A DNA stretch of 64,000 bases, taken from assembly GCA_028696075.1 (NCBI GenBank), contig JAQVHS010000004.1, positions 81,603-145,602 on the forward strand. Reading direction: 5' to 3'. Shown one piece after another: positions 18,253 to 26,543 of this stretch. The notes beneath the pieces were generated by a model. It ran no database searches, was not told the DNA's origin, and saw only the letters and a list, made by a program, of their open reading frames with translations. The stretch comes from Candidatus Gastranaerophilales bacterium. Lineage in GTDB: Bacteria > Cyanobacteriota > Vampirovibrionia > Gastranaerophilales > JAILCC01. Position 1 is the stretch's first letter. Every line of letters starts with the position of its first letter. Position numbers and translations under genes: made by a program.

Positions 18253-18281
18253 GTACAATTTTGTATTGCCCAGGGTTTTTT

Positions 18282-18306
18282 GTTTTAATTTACTGTTAGT
18301 TATAAT
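18282..18306 (+). repeat. CRISPR-repeat derivative lacking 11 bases, copy 1
   Basis: These 25 bases equal the array repeat with the central ATTTAAAATAA (repeat positions 18-28) removed and one substitution (G6 to A). On the minus strand they lie in the 3' untranslated region of the secreted-protein mRNA, so that transcript would carry a partial anti-repeat. Confidence 0.8.
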
Positions 18307-18319
18307 AAAAATATGCAGC

Positions 18320-18718
18320 CTAGCGATAATTTGGCTTAAAGTTACTTATAACCTCAGGCGGAATACTTTGCCTTTTGGCTCTTTGCTCTTCCTGCCACCT
18401 TACTAAGTCCTGATATTCTCTGGTGGACATATACTTGGCGTTTAAATTACTGAAATCGCCTGTAACGCTGAAATACTCTATTTTATTTCCGTGCTCGTCG
18501 TATTCGGTTCGGACATAGTGGGTATTTGCCGCATAATAGTCGTCAAAAATTTCTTTGCGCCTTTGCTCCAATGCATCAGAATAATAAATGCTTAAGCCGT
18601 TGGAATAAAATTTAGCGTATCCGGTACCGTAATTTTTAATAGTATAAGGCTGCTCGTCCGCCAAAACAACGCCAGCAGCAAGGAAAATAATTGCGGTAAG
18701 TAAAAATCTTTTAATCAT
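18320..18718 (-). CDS. Small secreted protein, copy 1
   Basis: 132 residues with a signal peptide (MIKRFLLTAIIFLAAGVVLA, cleaved near residue 20) and a polar, Tyr-rich mature part (NYGTGYAKFYSNGLSIYYSD, EYDEHGNKIEYF) that ends in a basic QRAKRQSIPPEVISNFKPNY. No cysteine is present in this copy. The segment AKFYSNGLSIYYSDALEQRR followed by DDYYAANTHY suggests a small strand-rich domain. The promoter on the minus strand is strong: TTGAAA, 17 bp, TATAAT, only ~20 nt from the start codon, with AAGGG as ribosome-binding site. Family not recognised. It is 80-90% identical to copy 2 except around residues 83-95. Confidence 0.75.
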   Translation of the reverse strand: MIKRFLLTAIIFLAAGVVLADEQPYTIKNYGTGYAKFYSNGLSIYYSDALEQRRKEIFDDYYAANTHYVRTEYDEHGNKIEYFSVTGDFSNLNAKYMSTREYQDLVRWQEEQRAKRQSIPPEVISNFKPNYR

Positions 18719-18969
18719 ATCAGCCCTTTTTGTACATTATATCAAAATTTAGAGGTGTTTTCAAGTTTTACCAAGAATTTCAGCGGCAGAACTTAACAAG
18801 CGAAAAAGAGTTAATAATCATTTTAATAATGTTACTAACTCTTACGAACTAGGGTTTTTAAAAGGGGTGTTACAGCACCCCGCCCTTTATTTATATTTTA
18901 CACTATTTTTTAGAAAAATCAAGGGGCTGTTAGGGTTTAAAATTTATGTAAATGTGGTATAATGTTTTC

Positions 18970-19071
18970 GTAGAATAATTTTTTGACGCTTGGAAAATCT
19001 CGGTCGCCAAGCAGGAGTTTAGCTCCGATGACGGGAAAGCGAGTCCGTCCAAAAGGTTATTCTATTTTTTT
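18970..19071 (+). ncRNA. Structured RNA with predicted kissing loops, copy 2
   Basis: The same architecture as copy 1: closing stem AGAATAA/TTATTCT and seven T, with hairpins GCTTGG/CCAAGC, GGAG/CTCC and GACGG/CCGTC all unchanged. The hairpin 1 loop now reads CTCGGT and the hairpin 3 loop AGCGAG. Five of the six loop-loop pairs are kept, two of them by double substitution (G-C to T-A, and C-G to G-C). The hairpin 2 loop changed freely (TACAG to TTTAG). Conservation of stems with compensated loops argues for selection on RNA structure. Confidence 0.65.
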
Positions 19072-19100
19072 GTACAATTTTGTATTGCCCAGGGTTTTTT

Positions 19101-19125
19101 GTTTTAATTTACTGTTAGTTATAAT
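19101..19125 (+). repeat. CRISPR-repeat derivative lacking 11 bases, copy 2
   Basis: Identical to the 25-bp derivative at 18282-18306 and in the same place relative to the secreted-protein gene, so the internal deletion predates the 819-bp duplication. Confidence 0.8.
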
Positions 19126-19138
19126 AAAAATATGCAGC

Positions 19139-19534
19139 CTAGCGATAATTTGGCTTAAAGTTACTTATAACCCCAGGCGGAATACTTTGCCTTTTGGCTC
19201 TTTGCTCTTCTTGCCACCTTACTAAGTCCTGATATTCTCTTGTGTCCATATATTTGGCATCTAAACTCGGGTCACATACGCAATTGAAGTATTCTATTTT
19301 ATTTCCGTGCTCGTCGTATTCGGTGCGGACATAGTGGGTATTTGCCGCATAATAATCGTCAAAAATTTCTTTGCGTCTTTGCTCTAATGCGTCAGAATAA
19401 TAAATGCTTAAGCCGTCGGAATAAAATTTAGCGTATCCGGTACCGTAATTTTTAATAGCATAAGGCTGTTCGTCCGCCAAAGTAACGCCGGCAACAAGGA
19501 AAATAATTGCAGTAAGTAAAAATCTTTTAATCAT
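19139..19534 (-). CDS. Small secreted protein, copy 2
   Basis: 131 residues, paralogue of 18320-18718 with the same signal peptide and the same TTGAAA-17-TATAAT promoter. The main difference is at residues ~83-95, where copy 1 has SVTGDFSNLNAKYM and copy 2 has NCVCDPSLDAKYM, introducing two cysteines in a CVC arrangement. Other changes are single conservative substitutions. The reading frame is intact, so both copies are probably functional. Role unknown; the constant association with the convergent structured RNA suggests they work together or regulate each other. Confidence 0.75.
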   Translation of the reverse strand: MIKRFLLTAIIFLVAGVTLADEQPYAIKNYGTGYAKFYSDGLSIYYSDALEQRRKEIFDDYYAANTHYVRTEYDEHGNKIEYFNCVCDPSLDAKYMDTREYQDLVRWQEEQRAKRQSIPPGVISNFKPNYR

Positions 19535-19793
19535 ATCAGCCCTTTTTGTATATTATATCAAAATTTAGAGGTGTTTTCAAGTTTTACCAAGAATTTCAAC
19601 GGCAGAACTTAACAAGCGAAAAAGAGTTAATAATCATTTTAATAATGTTACTAACTCTTCTGAAGTAGGGTTTTTAAAAGGAGTGTTACGAGCACCCCGC
19701 CCTTTGTTCTAATTCTACACTATTTTTTAGAAAAATCAAGGGGCTAGTTACTATGATAGAAGAAAAAAGAATACACAAAAGACGGTAGCAGAT

Positions 19794-21279
19794 GTTTTGA
19801 TTTACTGTTAATTTAAAATAAGTTATAATGTTTCTTATGTTGTTTACGTAATTTTTTGTGTTTTGATTTACTGTTAATTTAAAATAAGTTATAATATCAA
19901 TATAAATAACATCTATCTACTACATGTTTTGATTTACTGTTAATTTAAAATAAGTTATAATCAATTTTTGCTAATAAACTAAGCAATTTTTGTTTTGATT
20001 TACTGTTAATTTAAAATAAGTTATAATGATTGTTACAATATCACCGTTTGCTGTATCGTTTTGATTTACTGTTAATTTAAAATAAGTTATAATTGTCTGG
20101 ACGGGTTGCATACCGTATGGCACGTTTTGATTTACTGTTAATTTAAAATAAGTTATAATTTACAATTAAATAGGAGGTTTCTATATGGGGTTTTGATTTA
20201 CTGTTAATTTAAAATAAGTTATAATCCAATTGTAGCGTATTGTGTACATACGGATGTTTTGATTTACTGTTAATTTAAAATAAGTTATAATCTAATTGTA
20301 ATATAATATGGTACACTTTACGTTTTGATTTACTGTTAATTTAAAATAAGTTATAATAATTTAAAGTGTCTACACGTAAAAACTCACGTTTTGATTTACT
20401 GTTAATTTAAAATAAGTTATAATATTATATATATTATATATTACCCCCCTTAAAGTTTTGATTTACTGTTAATTTAAAATAAGTTATAATGGGGTAATCA
20501 ATTATTGGATATTAATTACCGTTTTGATTTACTGTTAATTTAAAATAAGTTATAATCCACATCGGTTGATATAATTTCGCAACGTTTTGATTTACTGTTA
20601 ATTTAAAATAAGTTATAATTTACACAATTAATGTAAGTGACTATGTTCCAGTTTTGATTTACTGTTAATTTAAAATAAGTTATAATATCGGGAAATGATA
20701 TTATTATCAATTCTGCGTTTTGATTTACTGTTAATTTAAAATAAGTTATAATCTCAATCGTTGCCTTAATGTCTTCAATAGTGTTTTGATTTACTGTTAA
20801 TTTAAAATAAGTTATAATTATGTTCGGGTCGCTTATGTTAGACGGATTGTTTTGATTTACTGTTAATTTAAAATAAGTTATAATATCAATTAAAATATAT
20901 CGGTCTTTTTGTTCGTTTTGATTTACTGTTAATTTAAAATAAGTTATAATTACGCCAGATAGACGAGTTAAAGGCGGGTGTTTTGATTTACTGTTAATTT
21001 AAAATAAGTTATAATGTTGCATACCGTATGGCCCCAGTGTTTAGGGTTTTGATTTACTGTTAATTTAAAATAAGTTATAATTGATACTCGCTTAAATCGT
21101 CGCTTGACATTGTTTTGATTTACTGTTAATTTAAAATAAGTTATAATCGACAAAATACTCGCATGTTTCAGGTGGTAGTTTTGATTTACTGTTAATTTAA
21201 AATAAGTTATAATATAAACTGTCTCCATAAAACTACTAATATAGTTTTGATTTACTGTTAATTTAAAATAAGTTATAAT
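19794..21279 (+). CRISPR. CRISPR array, 23 repeats and 22 spacers
   Basis: Twenty-three 36-bp repeats, apparently all identical (start GTTTTGATTTACTG, end AAGTTATAAT), are separated by 22 spacers, mostly 30 nt (range 27-31). First repeat 19794-19829, last 21244-21279. Written this way the repeat has the GTTTT start and TAAT end of crRNA-oriented type II-C repeats. Each contains TTTACT (repeat positions 8-13), 17 bp, TATAAT (31-36), a promoter reading into the following spacer on the plus strand, as known for Neisseria and Campylobacter. Transcription runs toward cas2, convergent with the cas operon. Spacers 5 (20094-20123) and 19 (21016-21045) share a 17-nt core. No degenerate end repeat marks the old end. 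Confidence 0.98.
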
Positions 21280-21452
21280 AGGATATACAAAATACAATAT
21301 TTGTTATATAATAAATTCATAATTTGTTTTAAGTTAACAGTCCAATCAGAATTGATCGGAGAATAGTTAATTCCTCTACATGTAAATGATACGAAAGAAC
21401 TCATTCTCCAACTCCTACAATTAAACAGTTACAATGGCATGGTATCATAAAA

Positions 21453-21800
21453 TCACCAAAGTGTCATCTGTTTGTCTGCATTTTCACCCAATTTTTTCTT
21501 ATATTTGGAATGATGATAAGAGCTGTTTTCTATGCAAATAGAATTGCTCCATTGTACATCCGTTACGTAGAAGACATGTACGCTTCCTGTGTCGGGCGCT
21601 ATCATTTTTAGAGTTTTTATAAATTGATTAGTTTTATCGTAAGTTACACAAGAACGTACGTATATGGAGTTTTGCAACATGAAGTATCCCAATTTCAACA
21701 AATCCTTTCTAAAATGGTTTGCTTTTCTCAAGTCTTCTTTTTCCACAACCGGCAAATCAAAACATACAAATAACCAACCCATACGATATTTACTCTTCAT
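21453..21800 (-). CDS. cas2: CRISPR-associated endonuclease Cas2
   Basis: 115 residues from the ATG at 21800, giving the start MKSKYRMGWLFVCFDLPVVE; a longer frame from 21875 would extend the overlap with cas1 without adding conserved sequence. The first strand ending in the conserved Asp (WLFVCFDLP) and the following helix (RKANHFRKDLLKLGYFMLQN) with SIYVRSCV are the ferredoxin-like Cas2 fold. Cas2 forms the core of the Cas1-Cas2 integrase that inserts new spacers. It overlaps cas1 by 11 nt and is last in the cas9-cas1-cas2 operon. Confidence 0.93.
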   Translation of the reverse strand: MKSKYRMGWLFVCFDLPVVEKEDLRKANHFRKDLLKLGYFMLQNSIYVRSCVTYDKTNQFIKTLKMIAPDTGSVHVFYVTDVQWSNSICIENSSYHHSKYKKKLGENADKQMTLW

Positions 21801-22737
21801 ATTCTCTGTTCTTATGTTTATCTTTGTGTAAATATTGCAAGTTAATATCAGGCAAAAATATTTCACTACAGTCATATTTTATATATGCATCAGCAATTTT
21901 TTCTATGTAAATATCTATTGAATCAATAATTTTATAGCTTAAATTGCTAATTTTTATTCTATAATTTTTCAAACAATCTGCAAAATATTTGAACCAAGAT
22001 TTAAAGTCTTCTAATTCATATTCTACAGGGCAATCTTGGAGAAAATTATAAAAATAATAGTCGACAAAAGCTCTATAAGGTTCCATTAAATCGTAAACCA
22101 AGGGTGTGCTTTTATACTTACCTATATGATGAATCCCAAGTCCTGCTATTAATCCATGAATGATTATGGAACGATAAATCATTGTATTAATAACAGCATA
22201 ACCATAATTCAAACAAGCGTTTTCAAAAGACTGCGCATTTCTGTATTCTCTATTGACGTCAGCCCCTATTATACTAAAATAATTTTGCCAATATTGCCTT
22301 GCAATATTAGCTTCATTCATTAGAGGTCTATTTATAAGATTAAATAGGTTATGTTTCTCGCAACCGATTAAATTCAGGTTGGTTGCTTGGTTTAATGCTT
22401 TTTGCTTGACAATAGTTTTCCATAATTTTTTTTCAAAAGTCGTATTTTGTGCTATCTGATTATGAAAAACTTTTGTTCTTACAATCCTCTCAAGCGGTAC
22501 GCTCCAACCCGTAGGCTGATAAGAATTGTTGCAATGGAGAATAACAACATTATTTTCAAGCAAAGTTGCCAAACAAAAGTTTGAAAAGGATATGCCTTGA
22601 ACAGTAACAATAACGGCTCTAATATCAGAAAAAGGCATTTTGTTTATATCGCCGTTTTTATACTCGCAAAATAAAAACCCTTTTTCCACGGATAAATAAC
22701 AACCCGGTGTTGTTATATGTAAAATATGATAAGTCAT
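21790..22737 (-). CDS. cas1: CRISPR-associated integrase Cas1
   Basis: 315 residues. Cas1 is the catalytic subunit of the spacer integrase. The N-terminal beta domain (residues 1-75) is followed by the helical domain with the metal ligands: E142 in NEANIARQYW, His at 203/204 in GLGIHHIGK, and the acidic group D216/E219 in VYDLMEPYRAFVD. This matches type II Cas1. The gene starts 2 nt after the cas9 stop and overlaps cas2 by 11 nt, so the three genes are cotranscribed. No csn2 or cas4 is present, which marks the locus as subtype II-C. Confidence 0.96.
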   Translation of the reverse strand: MTYHILHITTPGCYLSVEKGFLFCEYKNGDINKMPFSDIRAVIVTVQGISFSNFCLATLLENNVVILHCNNSYQPTGWSVPLERIVRTKVFHNQIAQNTTFEKKLWKTIVKQKALNQATNLNLIGCEKHNLFNLINRPLMNEANIARQYWQNYFSIIGADVNREYRNAQSFENACLNYGYAVINTMIYRSIIIHGLIAGLGIHHIGKYKSTPLVYDLMEPYRAFVDYYFYNFLQDCPVEYELEDFKSWFKYFADCLKNYRIKISNLSYKIIDSIDIYIEKIADAYIKYDCSEIFLPDINLQYLHKDKHKNREYEE

Positions 22738-22739
22738 AT

Positions 22740-25700
22740 TTATTTATCCTTTTTTAGCTTTTTAAATTTAACATCAGCAAGGTTTTTGGCGCTGGATAAT
22801 ATTTCTAACCCGGTACTACTTTCTAGCTTGACCTGACCATCACTCATCATTGTTCTCAATTTATAAATCCCTGCAGGATAATTTTTTGCACCTGCCTTAA
22901 ACTCTTTAGGAATTTCAACAAGACAACCAGAGTAGAACAATTCTCCCTTATTATAAAGTTTATATCCACTATCCTGCAAAACTACCTTTACATCATCTGT
23001 TTTAATATTTGCGTAGATAGGCATAACCTTAAGCGCTCCTTTATCATTATAGTAGAGAATCTGTCCTTTATGTCCTTTGGAGTGCTTAAATTGTGATTTT
23101 ACACCTTTGTTGCCATAATCACAAAATTCTCCTATTCTTTCTCTAGCGTTAGAATCTATCTCAACCTGACCTTCCGATACTATAGTTAATACTTTTTTTA
23201 CAAGAGTTTTTTTAGTAGGGTGAATATAATTTTGCAGAAGATTTTTCCATTCTGTTTGGTTTGGCTTTTCTTCAAGTTTATTTAACAAATCCTCTTTTAT
23301 TACTTCATCCAGAATGGATTTTATTTTTTTATCTTTGGGCTCGAAGGTCTCTATACTAATTCTTTGAGTAATATATGTTTTTCCATCTTTTATTTTTTTA
23401 CCGTAAATTGTTTCCAACGGCTTAATATTACCTTTAAAAGGTTTATCATTAGAGTAAGGATATGGCATAAGTTTATCTATGGCTTCTTTTACTTGTTGAG
23501 GATTAAAGCCGTCAATAAAGTCTTTTTTGGTAGCAGCGTTATATTTAAAATCGCGAGAATAACTGATACAAATAGCATCTAAAGCATGGTGTTTGGCATT
23601 TGCACGATTTTTCTTAAAGTCGTCACCCAAAAGTGAATTTAATCTGTATTGGCTTCTGATTTTTGCGGTTAAAGCACCATTACTTGTAAATACATGCCTG
23701 TTTGAACCTTCTGTTTGAAGCCCCCATCCGAATATAAAAGCTGCTATTTGTTGCGAAATCTTTGCTATTTGTGCTGTTTCTGCCAGTGCATTATAACTGT
23801 CAATCATTTTGGCACAATCTTCAGGCTTACTTGTCAAAAGTTCAAATTTCTTTTTCCCTAATTTTGTTTTTATGGTGTTCAATCTCTCTACGTAATCATG
23901 CCAGCCTGCATCATTGTGCCTTAACCATTCATAAGGTGTTCTGACTCCTTTAGCTTGATTTTCTTCTCTGTAGCATAAAACTTTATTATAAAGAGCATCA
24001 TTTCCGCCTACTGCCCTTGGATAAATATGTTCAACTTCACATGCGTCAAAATCACTTATGCCTATTGACTTCCCTGAATAAATACATCTGCCGTCTTGAG
24101 TCTTAAGTAATTTTAGTTTTAGAAAATTTTTAGAGTCAGCGTTTACATCTTTGAGTTCTTTTTTTATCTCTTCATTTTCTTTTTCATTCTTTCTTATAAA
24201 AGATTGGGCTGCTTCTGCTTTTTTCTTACCAAATAATGAATTATCCGCTCCATCTCTTATAAATTCAAATATAATTTCATCAGGAGTTCCGAATTTTTCT
24301 TTTAAATCAAGCAGAATGTTTCTTAAAATCTGCAATCTGTTTCTTACTATAGAATTTGTTATGCTTCCTATTAAAATATCCGTTTTTTCAACTTCATCAG
24401 AAGCTAATTGTGCAAATTCTTCTCTATTATCAGGGATATAAAGATTATCCCAAGTTCCGATTTTAGAAAGCATTGTCATAATTTCTTCTGCGGTGATAGG
24501 GTTAGGGGAATTGGGATTATCCATAAATTGAGAAAGTTCTATTTCCATTGGATTGTCAATACCGTCAAGAATAATTTTGTTAATAATTTTACATGCTCTT
24601 CGGCAAAAACTTGAACGCCCTGATGTATTCGCCTTCAGTGGTTCTATTTTATCTTTGATTGACTTTTTGCCTATAATCTCTTCTATTTCTTTTTTAATGA
24701 TAGTTGTTTCAAGCTTACCTTTGTTTTCTTTAACTTTTTGCAGCCAATTTTCATAAATAAGCTTTATTTCTTCTGCGGTAAGTTTTTGTTTTTCGTTTAA
24801 AATATTGGTAAAACGAAGATTTTTCAATTTCATTAAAAGAACCAATGATACATTTTCAATGGTATTTGCACTGCAAACATTTCTTTTGGGCAAAAGTTTG
24901 CATTTCATTATAATTCTGTTATCAAAACGAGGGATTTTCTGCCCCAGAACGCCCTGCCAATCTCGCCGGGTTCCTCTGAATTTTTTAAATTCTGGTATCA
25001 AGAAAGAGCCGTAAGCTGCTTCATACTCACCATACAAAAAATATTCAACACTAATATGATTAAGTTGAGGAAGCTGTAATTGTGCATTTTCCCACAATTT
25101 TGTCAGTTCTTTTACTACCATACTCCGTGGTGCTACAAATTTCGTATCACGTACTTTTATTGCACCTTGAAGTGGAATGTGTTTTTTTAGTTCTGTAGAA
25201 TTAGCTTCATCCCATAAACCTAACCTTATCGCCTCATAGTAACAAGGGTATTTATACTCTTCATTTTTAATCAGTTCAGCATCCCCCTGCTTGGTGTATT
25301 TTTCAACCAATTCTTTATTATCTTCTTCATCTTTTGTTTTAGAGTTTTTCCATGGTAAATCCGCATCATAGCCTCTCCTCTGAAAAGCAGAATGTAGAGC
25401 CTTGTAAATTTGCCATTCTTCAAGCGGTTTATTTTGAAGCAATGCTATTCTTAAAAGAGTAGAATTATAAATAACCTCTTCACTCTTAGCTGTAAATTCT
25501 TTTGTGAATTTTTTATCAGATTTATCTAGAGGTGTCAATCCTGCATCTTTCCATAAGTTATAAAAAAAGATTTCTCTTTCTTTATGAGCTTGTAATGTTT
25601 TATGAATTCTTCTTCGATCTCTATTTGAGGCGATTTCTGAGTGGTCTTTATCTACAATTAAGGACTGTAATTCTAAAATATTGTGTCCATCTCTTACGAC

Positions 25701-25751
25701 AAAACCGATACCAACTTTTCCCATATCAAATGCAAAAACTTTTGTAGACAT
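22740..25751 (-). CDS. cas9: Cas9 nuclease, subtype II-C
   Basis: 1003 residues, a compact Cas9 close in length to the Campylobacter enzyme. It is the RNA-guided double-strand DNA nuclease of the system. All catalytic residues are visible: RuvC-I D9 (FAFDMGKVGIGF), the arginine-rich bridge helix (~42-60, NRDRRRIHKTLQAHKERE), RuvC-II E496 (EIIFEFIRDG), HNH H575 and N598 (EVEHIYPRAVGGND ... NKVLCYREENQAKG), and RuvC-III H722 and D725 (HHALDAICIS). The C-terminal ~200 residues should hold the PAM-interacting domain. Two CxxC pairs of the zinc-type HNH are absent. It is the first gene of the operon, with its own promoter. The system looks intact. Confidence 0.98.
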   Translation of the reverse strand: MSTKVFAFDMGKVGIGFVVRDGHNILELQSLIVDKDHSEIASNRDRRRIHKTLQAHKEREIFFYNLWKDAGLTPLDKSDKKFTKEFTAKSEEVIYNSTLLRIALLQNKPLEEWQIYKALHSAFQRRGYDADLPWKNSKTKDEEDNKELVEKYTKQGDAELIKNEEYKYPCYYEAIRLGLWDEANSTELKKHIPLQGAIKVRDTKFVAPRSMVVKELTKLWENAQLQLPQLNHISVEYFLYGEYEAAYGSFLIPEFKKFRGTRRDWQGVLGQKIPRFDNRIIMKCKLLPKRNVCSANTIENVSLVLLMKLKNLRFTNILNEKQKLTAEEIKLIYENWLQKVKENKGKLETTIIKKEIEEIIGKKSIKDKIEPLKANTSGRSSFCRRACKIINKIILDGIDNPMEIELSQFMDNPNSPNPITAEEIMTMLSKIGTWDNLYIPDNREEFAQLASDEVEKTDILIGSITNSIVRNRLQILRNILLDLKEKFGTPDEIIFEFIRDGADNSLFGKKKAEAAQSFIRKNEKENEEIKKELKDVNADSKNFLKLKLLKTQDGRCIYSGKSIGISDFDACEVEHIYPRAVGGNDALYNKVLCYREENQAKGVRTPYEWLRHNDAGWHDYVERLNTIKTKLGKKKFELLTSKPEDCAKMIDSYNALAETAQIAKISQQIAAFIFGWGLQTEGSNRHVFTSNGALTAKIRSQYRLNSLLGDDFKKNRANAKHHALDAICISYSRDFKYNAATKKDFIDGFNPQQVKEAIDKLMPYPYSNDKPFKGNIKPLETIYGKKIKDGKTYITQRISIETFEPKDKKIKSILDEVIKEDLLNKLEEKPNQTEWKNLLQNYIHPTKKTLVKKVLTIVSEGQVEIDSNARERIGEFCDYGNKGVKSQFKHSKGHKGQILYYNDKGALKVMPIYANIKTDDVKVVLQDSGYKLYNKGELFYSGCLVEIPKEFKAGAKNYPAGIYKLRTMMSDGQVKLESSTGLEILSSAKNLADVKFKKLKKDK

Positions 25752-25782
25752 ATTACACCTCAGCTATTACTAATTCGGATAT

Positions 25783-25811
25783 ATTATATACTGTAAATTG
25801 TTAAAATACAA
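25783..25811 (-). promoter_or_regulatory. cas operon promoter
   Basis: On the minus strand, TTGTAT (25811-25806), 17 bp, TATAAT (25788-25783) is placed ~30 bp upstream of the cas9 ATG. The surrounding 25752-25963 is AT-rich and otherwise empty. Confidence 0.6.
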
Positions 25812-25963
25812 TAAAATTATAATTGTAAATCCAGTTTCCGGCATTTTCAAAAATTATTAACTTATATTACGAATATATACCAACGCAATAAAAAATAGGC
25901 AATTATTATCGCTAAATCTTTTTTATTTTTATAAGAGAGAAAATCCAAAGAGAATAAGAGAGC

Positions 25964-26482
25964 ATGAAAAACACCAAGTTTAATTTTTTAAATACTCAAG
26001 TTCAGAAGGAACAGAGCCAGGTTACAGACAAGAATGGCACGGCGGTATCTAATCCTTCAGACAGCATGGGCAGTATTTTTTCCAGCGGAAACAACTCTGT
26101 CAATGTTAATTTTTCTCAAAGCTCAGGTTCAATGGGCGGAGTTCAAAATATCTTTTCAGGCACTGACGAAGGCGGATTTTATTCAGAAGGCAGCATTTTT
26201 GGCAATGGCTATAACAACAAAAATAATTATTCGATATTTAATAAACAAAACTACAACAGAGAAGAAGGATTGGGCATTTTAACCGAAGAAAAAGTCTTAA
26301 ATCAAAAAAACTCTGACACTCCCAAAAGAACAAATCCAAAATCAGAAGGTATTGATATACCCCAAAGGGAAAATCCTTTTGCCGCCTTTAGAAATCCCGA
26401 CCCCGAATTTGACAGCCAAGGCAGCATAGGTGAAAGTCTGTCATTTTTAAATCCTTCCAACTGGTTTAACAAGAATAAATAG
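25964..26482 (+). CDS. Low-complexity hypothetical protein
   Basis: 172 residues, rich in Asn, Ser and Gly (SGNNSVNVNFSQSSGSMGG; NGYNNKNNYSIFNKQNYN), with no signal peptide, membrane segment or cysteine. Short recurring units of the form GxIF (SMGSIFSSG, NIFSGTDEG, EGSIFGNG) hint at degenerate repeats, and the C-terminus has SFLNPSNWFNKNK. It looks intrinsically disordered. The start has AAGAGAATAAGAGAGC upstream as a weak ribosome-binding site. It probably belongs with the following gene 61 nt away, but I recognise no family and infer no function. Confidence 0.55.
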   Translation: MKNTKFNFLNTQVQKEQSQVTDKNGTAVSNPSDSMGSIFSSGNNSVNVNFSQSSGSMGGVQNIFSGTDEGGFYSEGSIFGNGYNNKNNYSIFNKQNYNREEGLGILTEEKVLNQKNSDTPKRTNPKSEGIDIPQRENPFAAFRNPDPEFDSQGSIGESLSFLNPSNWFNKNK

Positions 26483-26543
26483 TAACTGACAAATAACCCA
26501 AATTGCCATATAATATCAACAGGTAGTTATTCAGGCAGGATTT

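Larger units (their letters stand above)
18114..19745. repeat. Tandem duplication, two copies of an 819-bp unit
   Basis: Copy 1 spans 18114-18932 and copy 2 18933 to about 19745; corresponding features are offset by 819 bp until a 3-bp deletion in the copy 2 protein gene. Each copy holds, in order, a plus-strand promoter and structured RNA, a 25-bp CRISPR-repeat derivative, a convergent minus-strand gene for a secreted protein with its promoter, and a terminator-like GC hairpin (GGGGTG/CACCCC at 18864-18881 in copy 1). Differences cluster in the RNA loops and in one segment of the protein, so the copies are old enough to have diverged under constraint. Confidence 0.9.

Noticed and set aside
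19794-21279. Array transcribed from the minus strand
   Set aside because: The perfect TATAAT and 17-bp spaced TTTACT on the plus strand, and the GTTTT start of the repeat, fit known type II-C crRNA orientation better; the alternative is kept open in the findings.
20968-21297. A 109-codon minus-strand frame inside the array
   Set aside because: Its protein is a periodic translation of the CRISPR repeat; it is not a gene.
21801-21875. A longer cas2 start adding 25 residues
   Set aside because: The added residues are not Cas2-like and would deepen the overlap with cas1; the ATG at 21800 gives the normal start.
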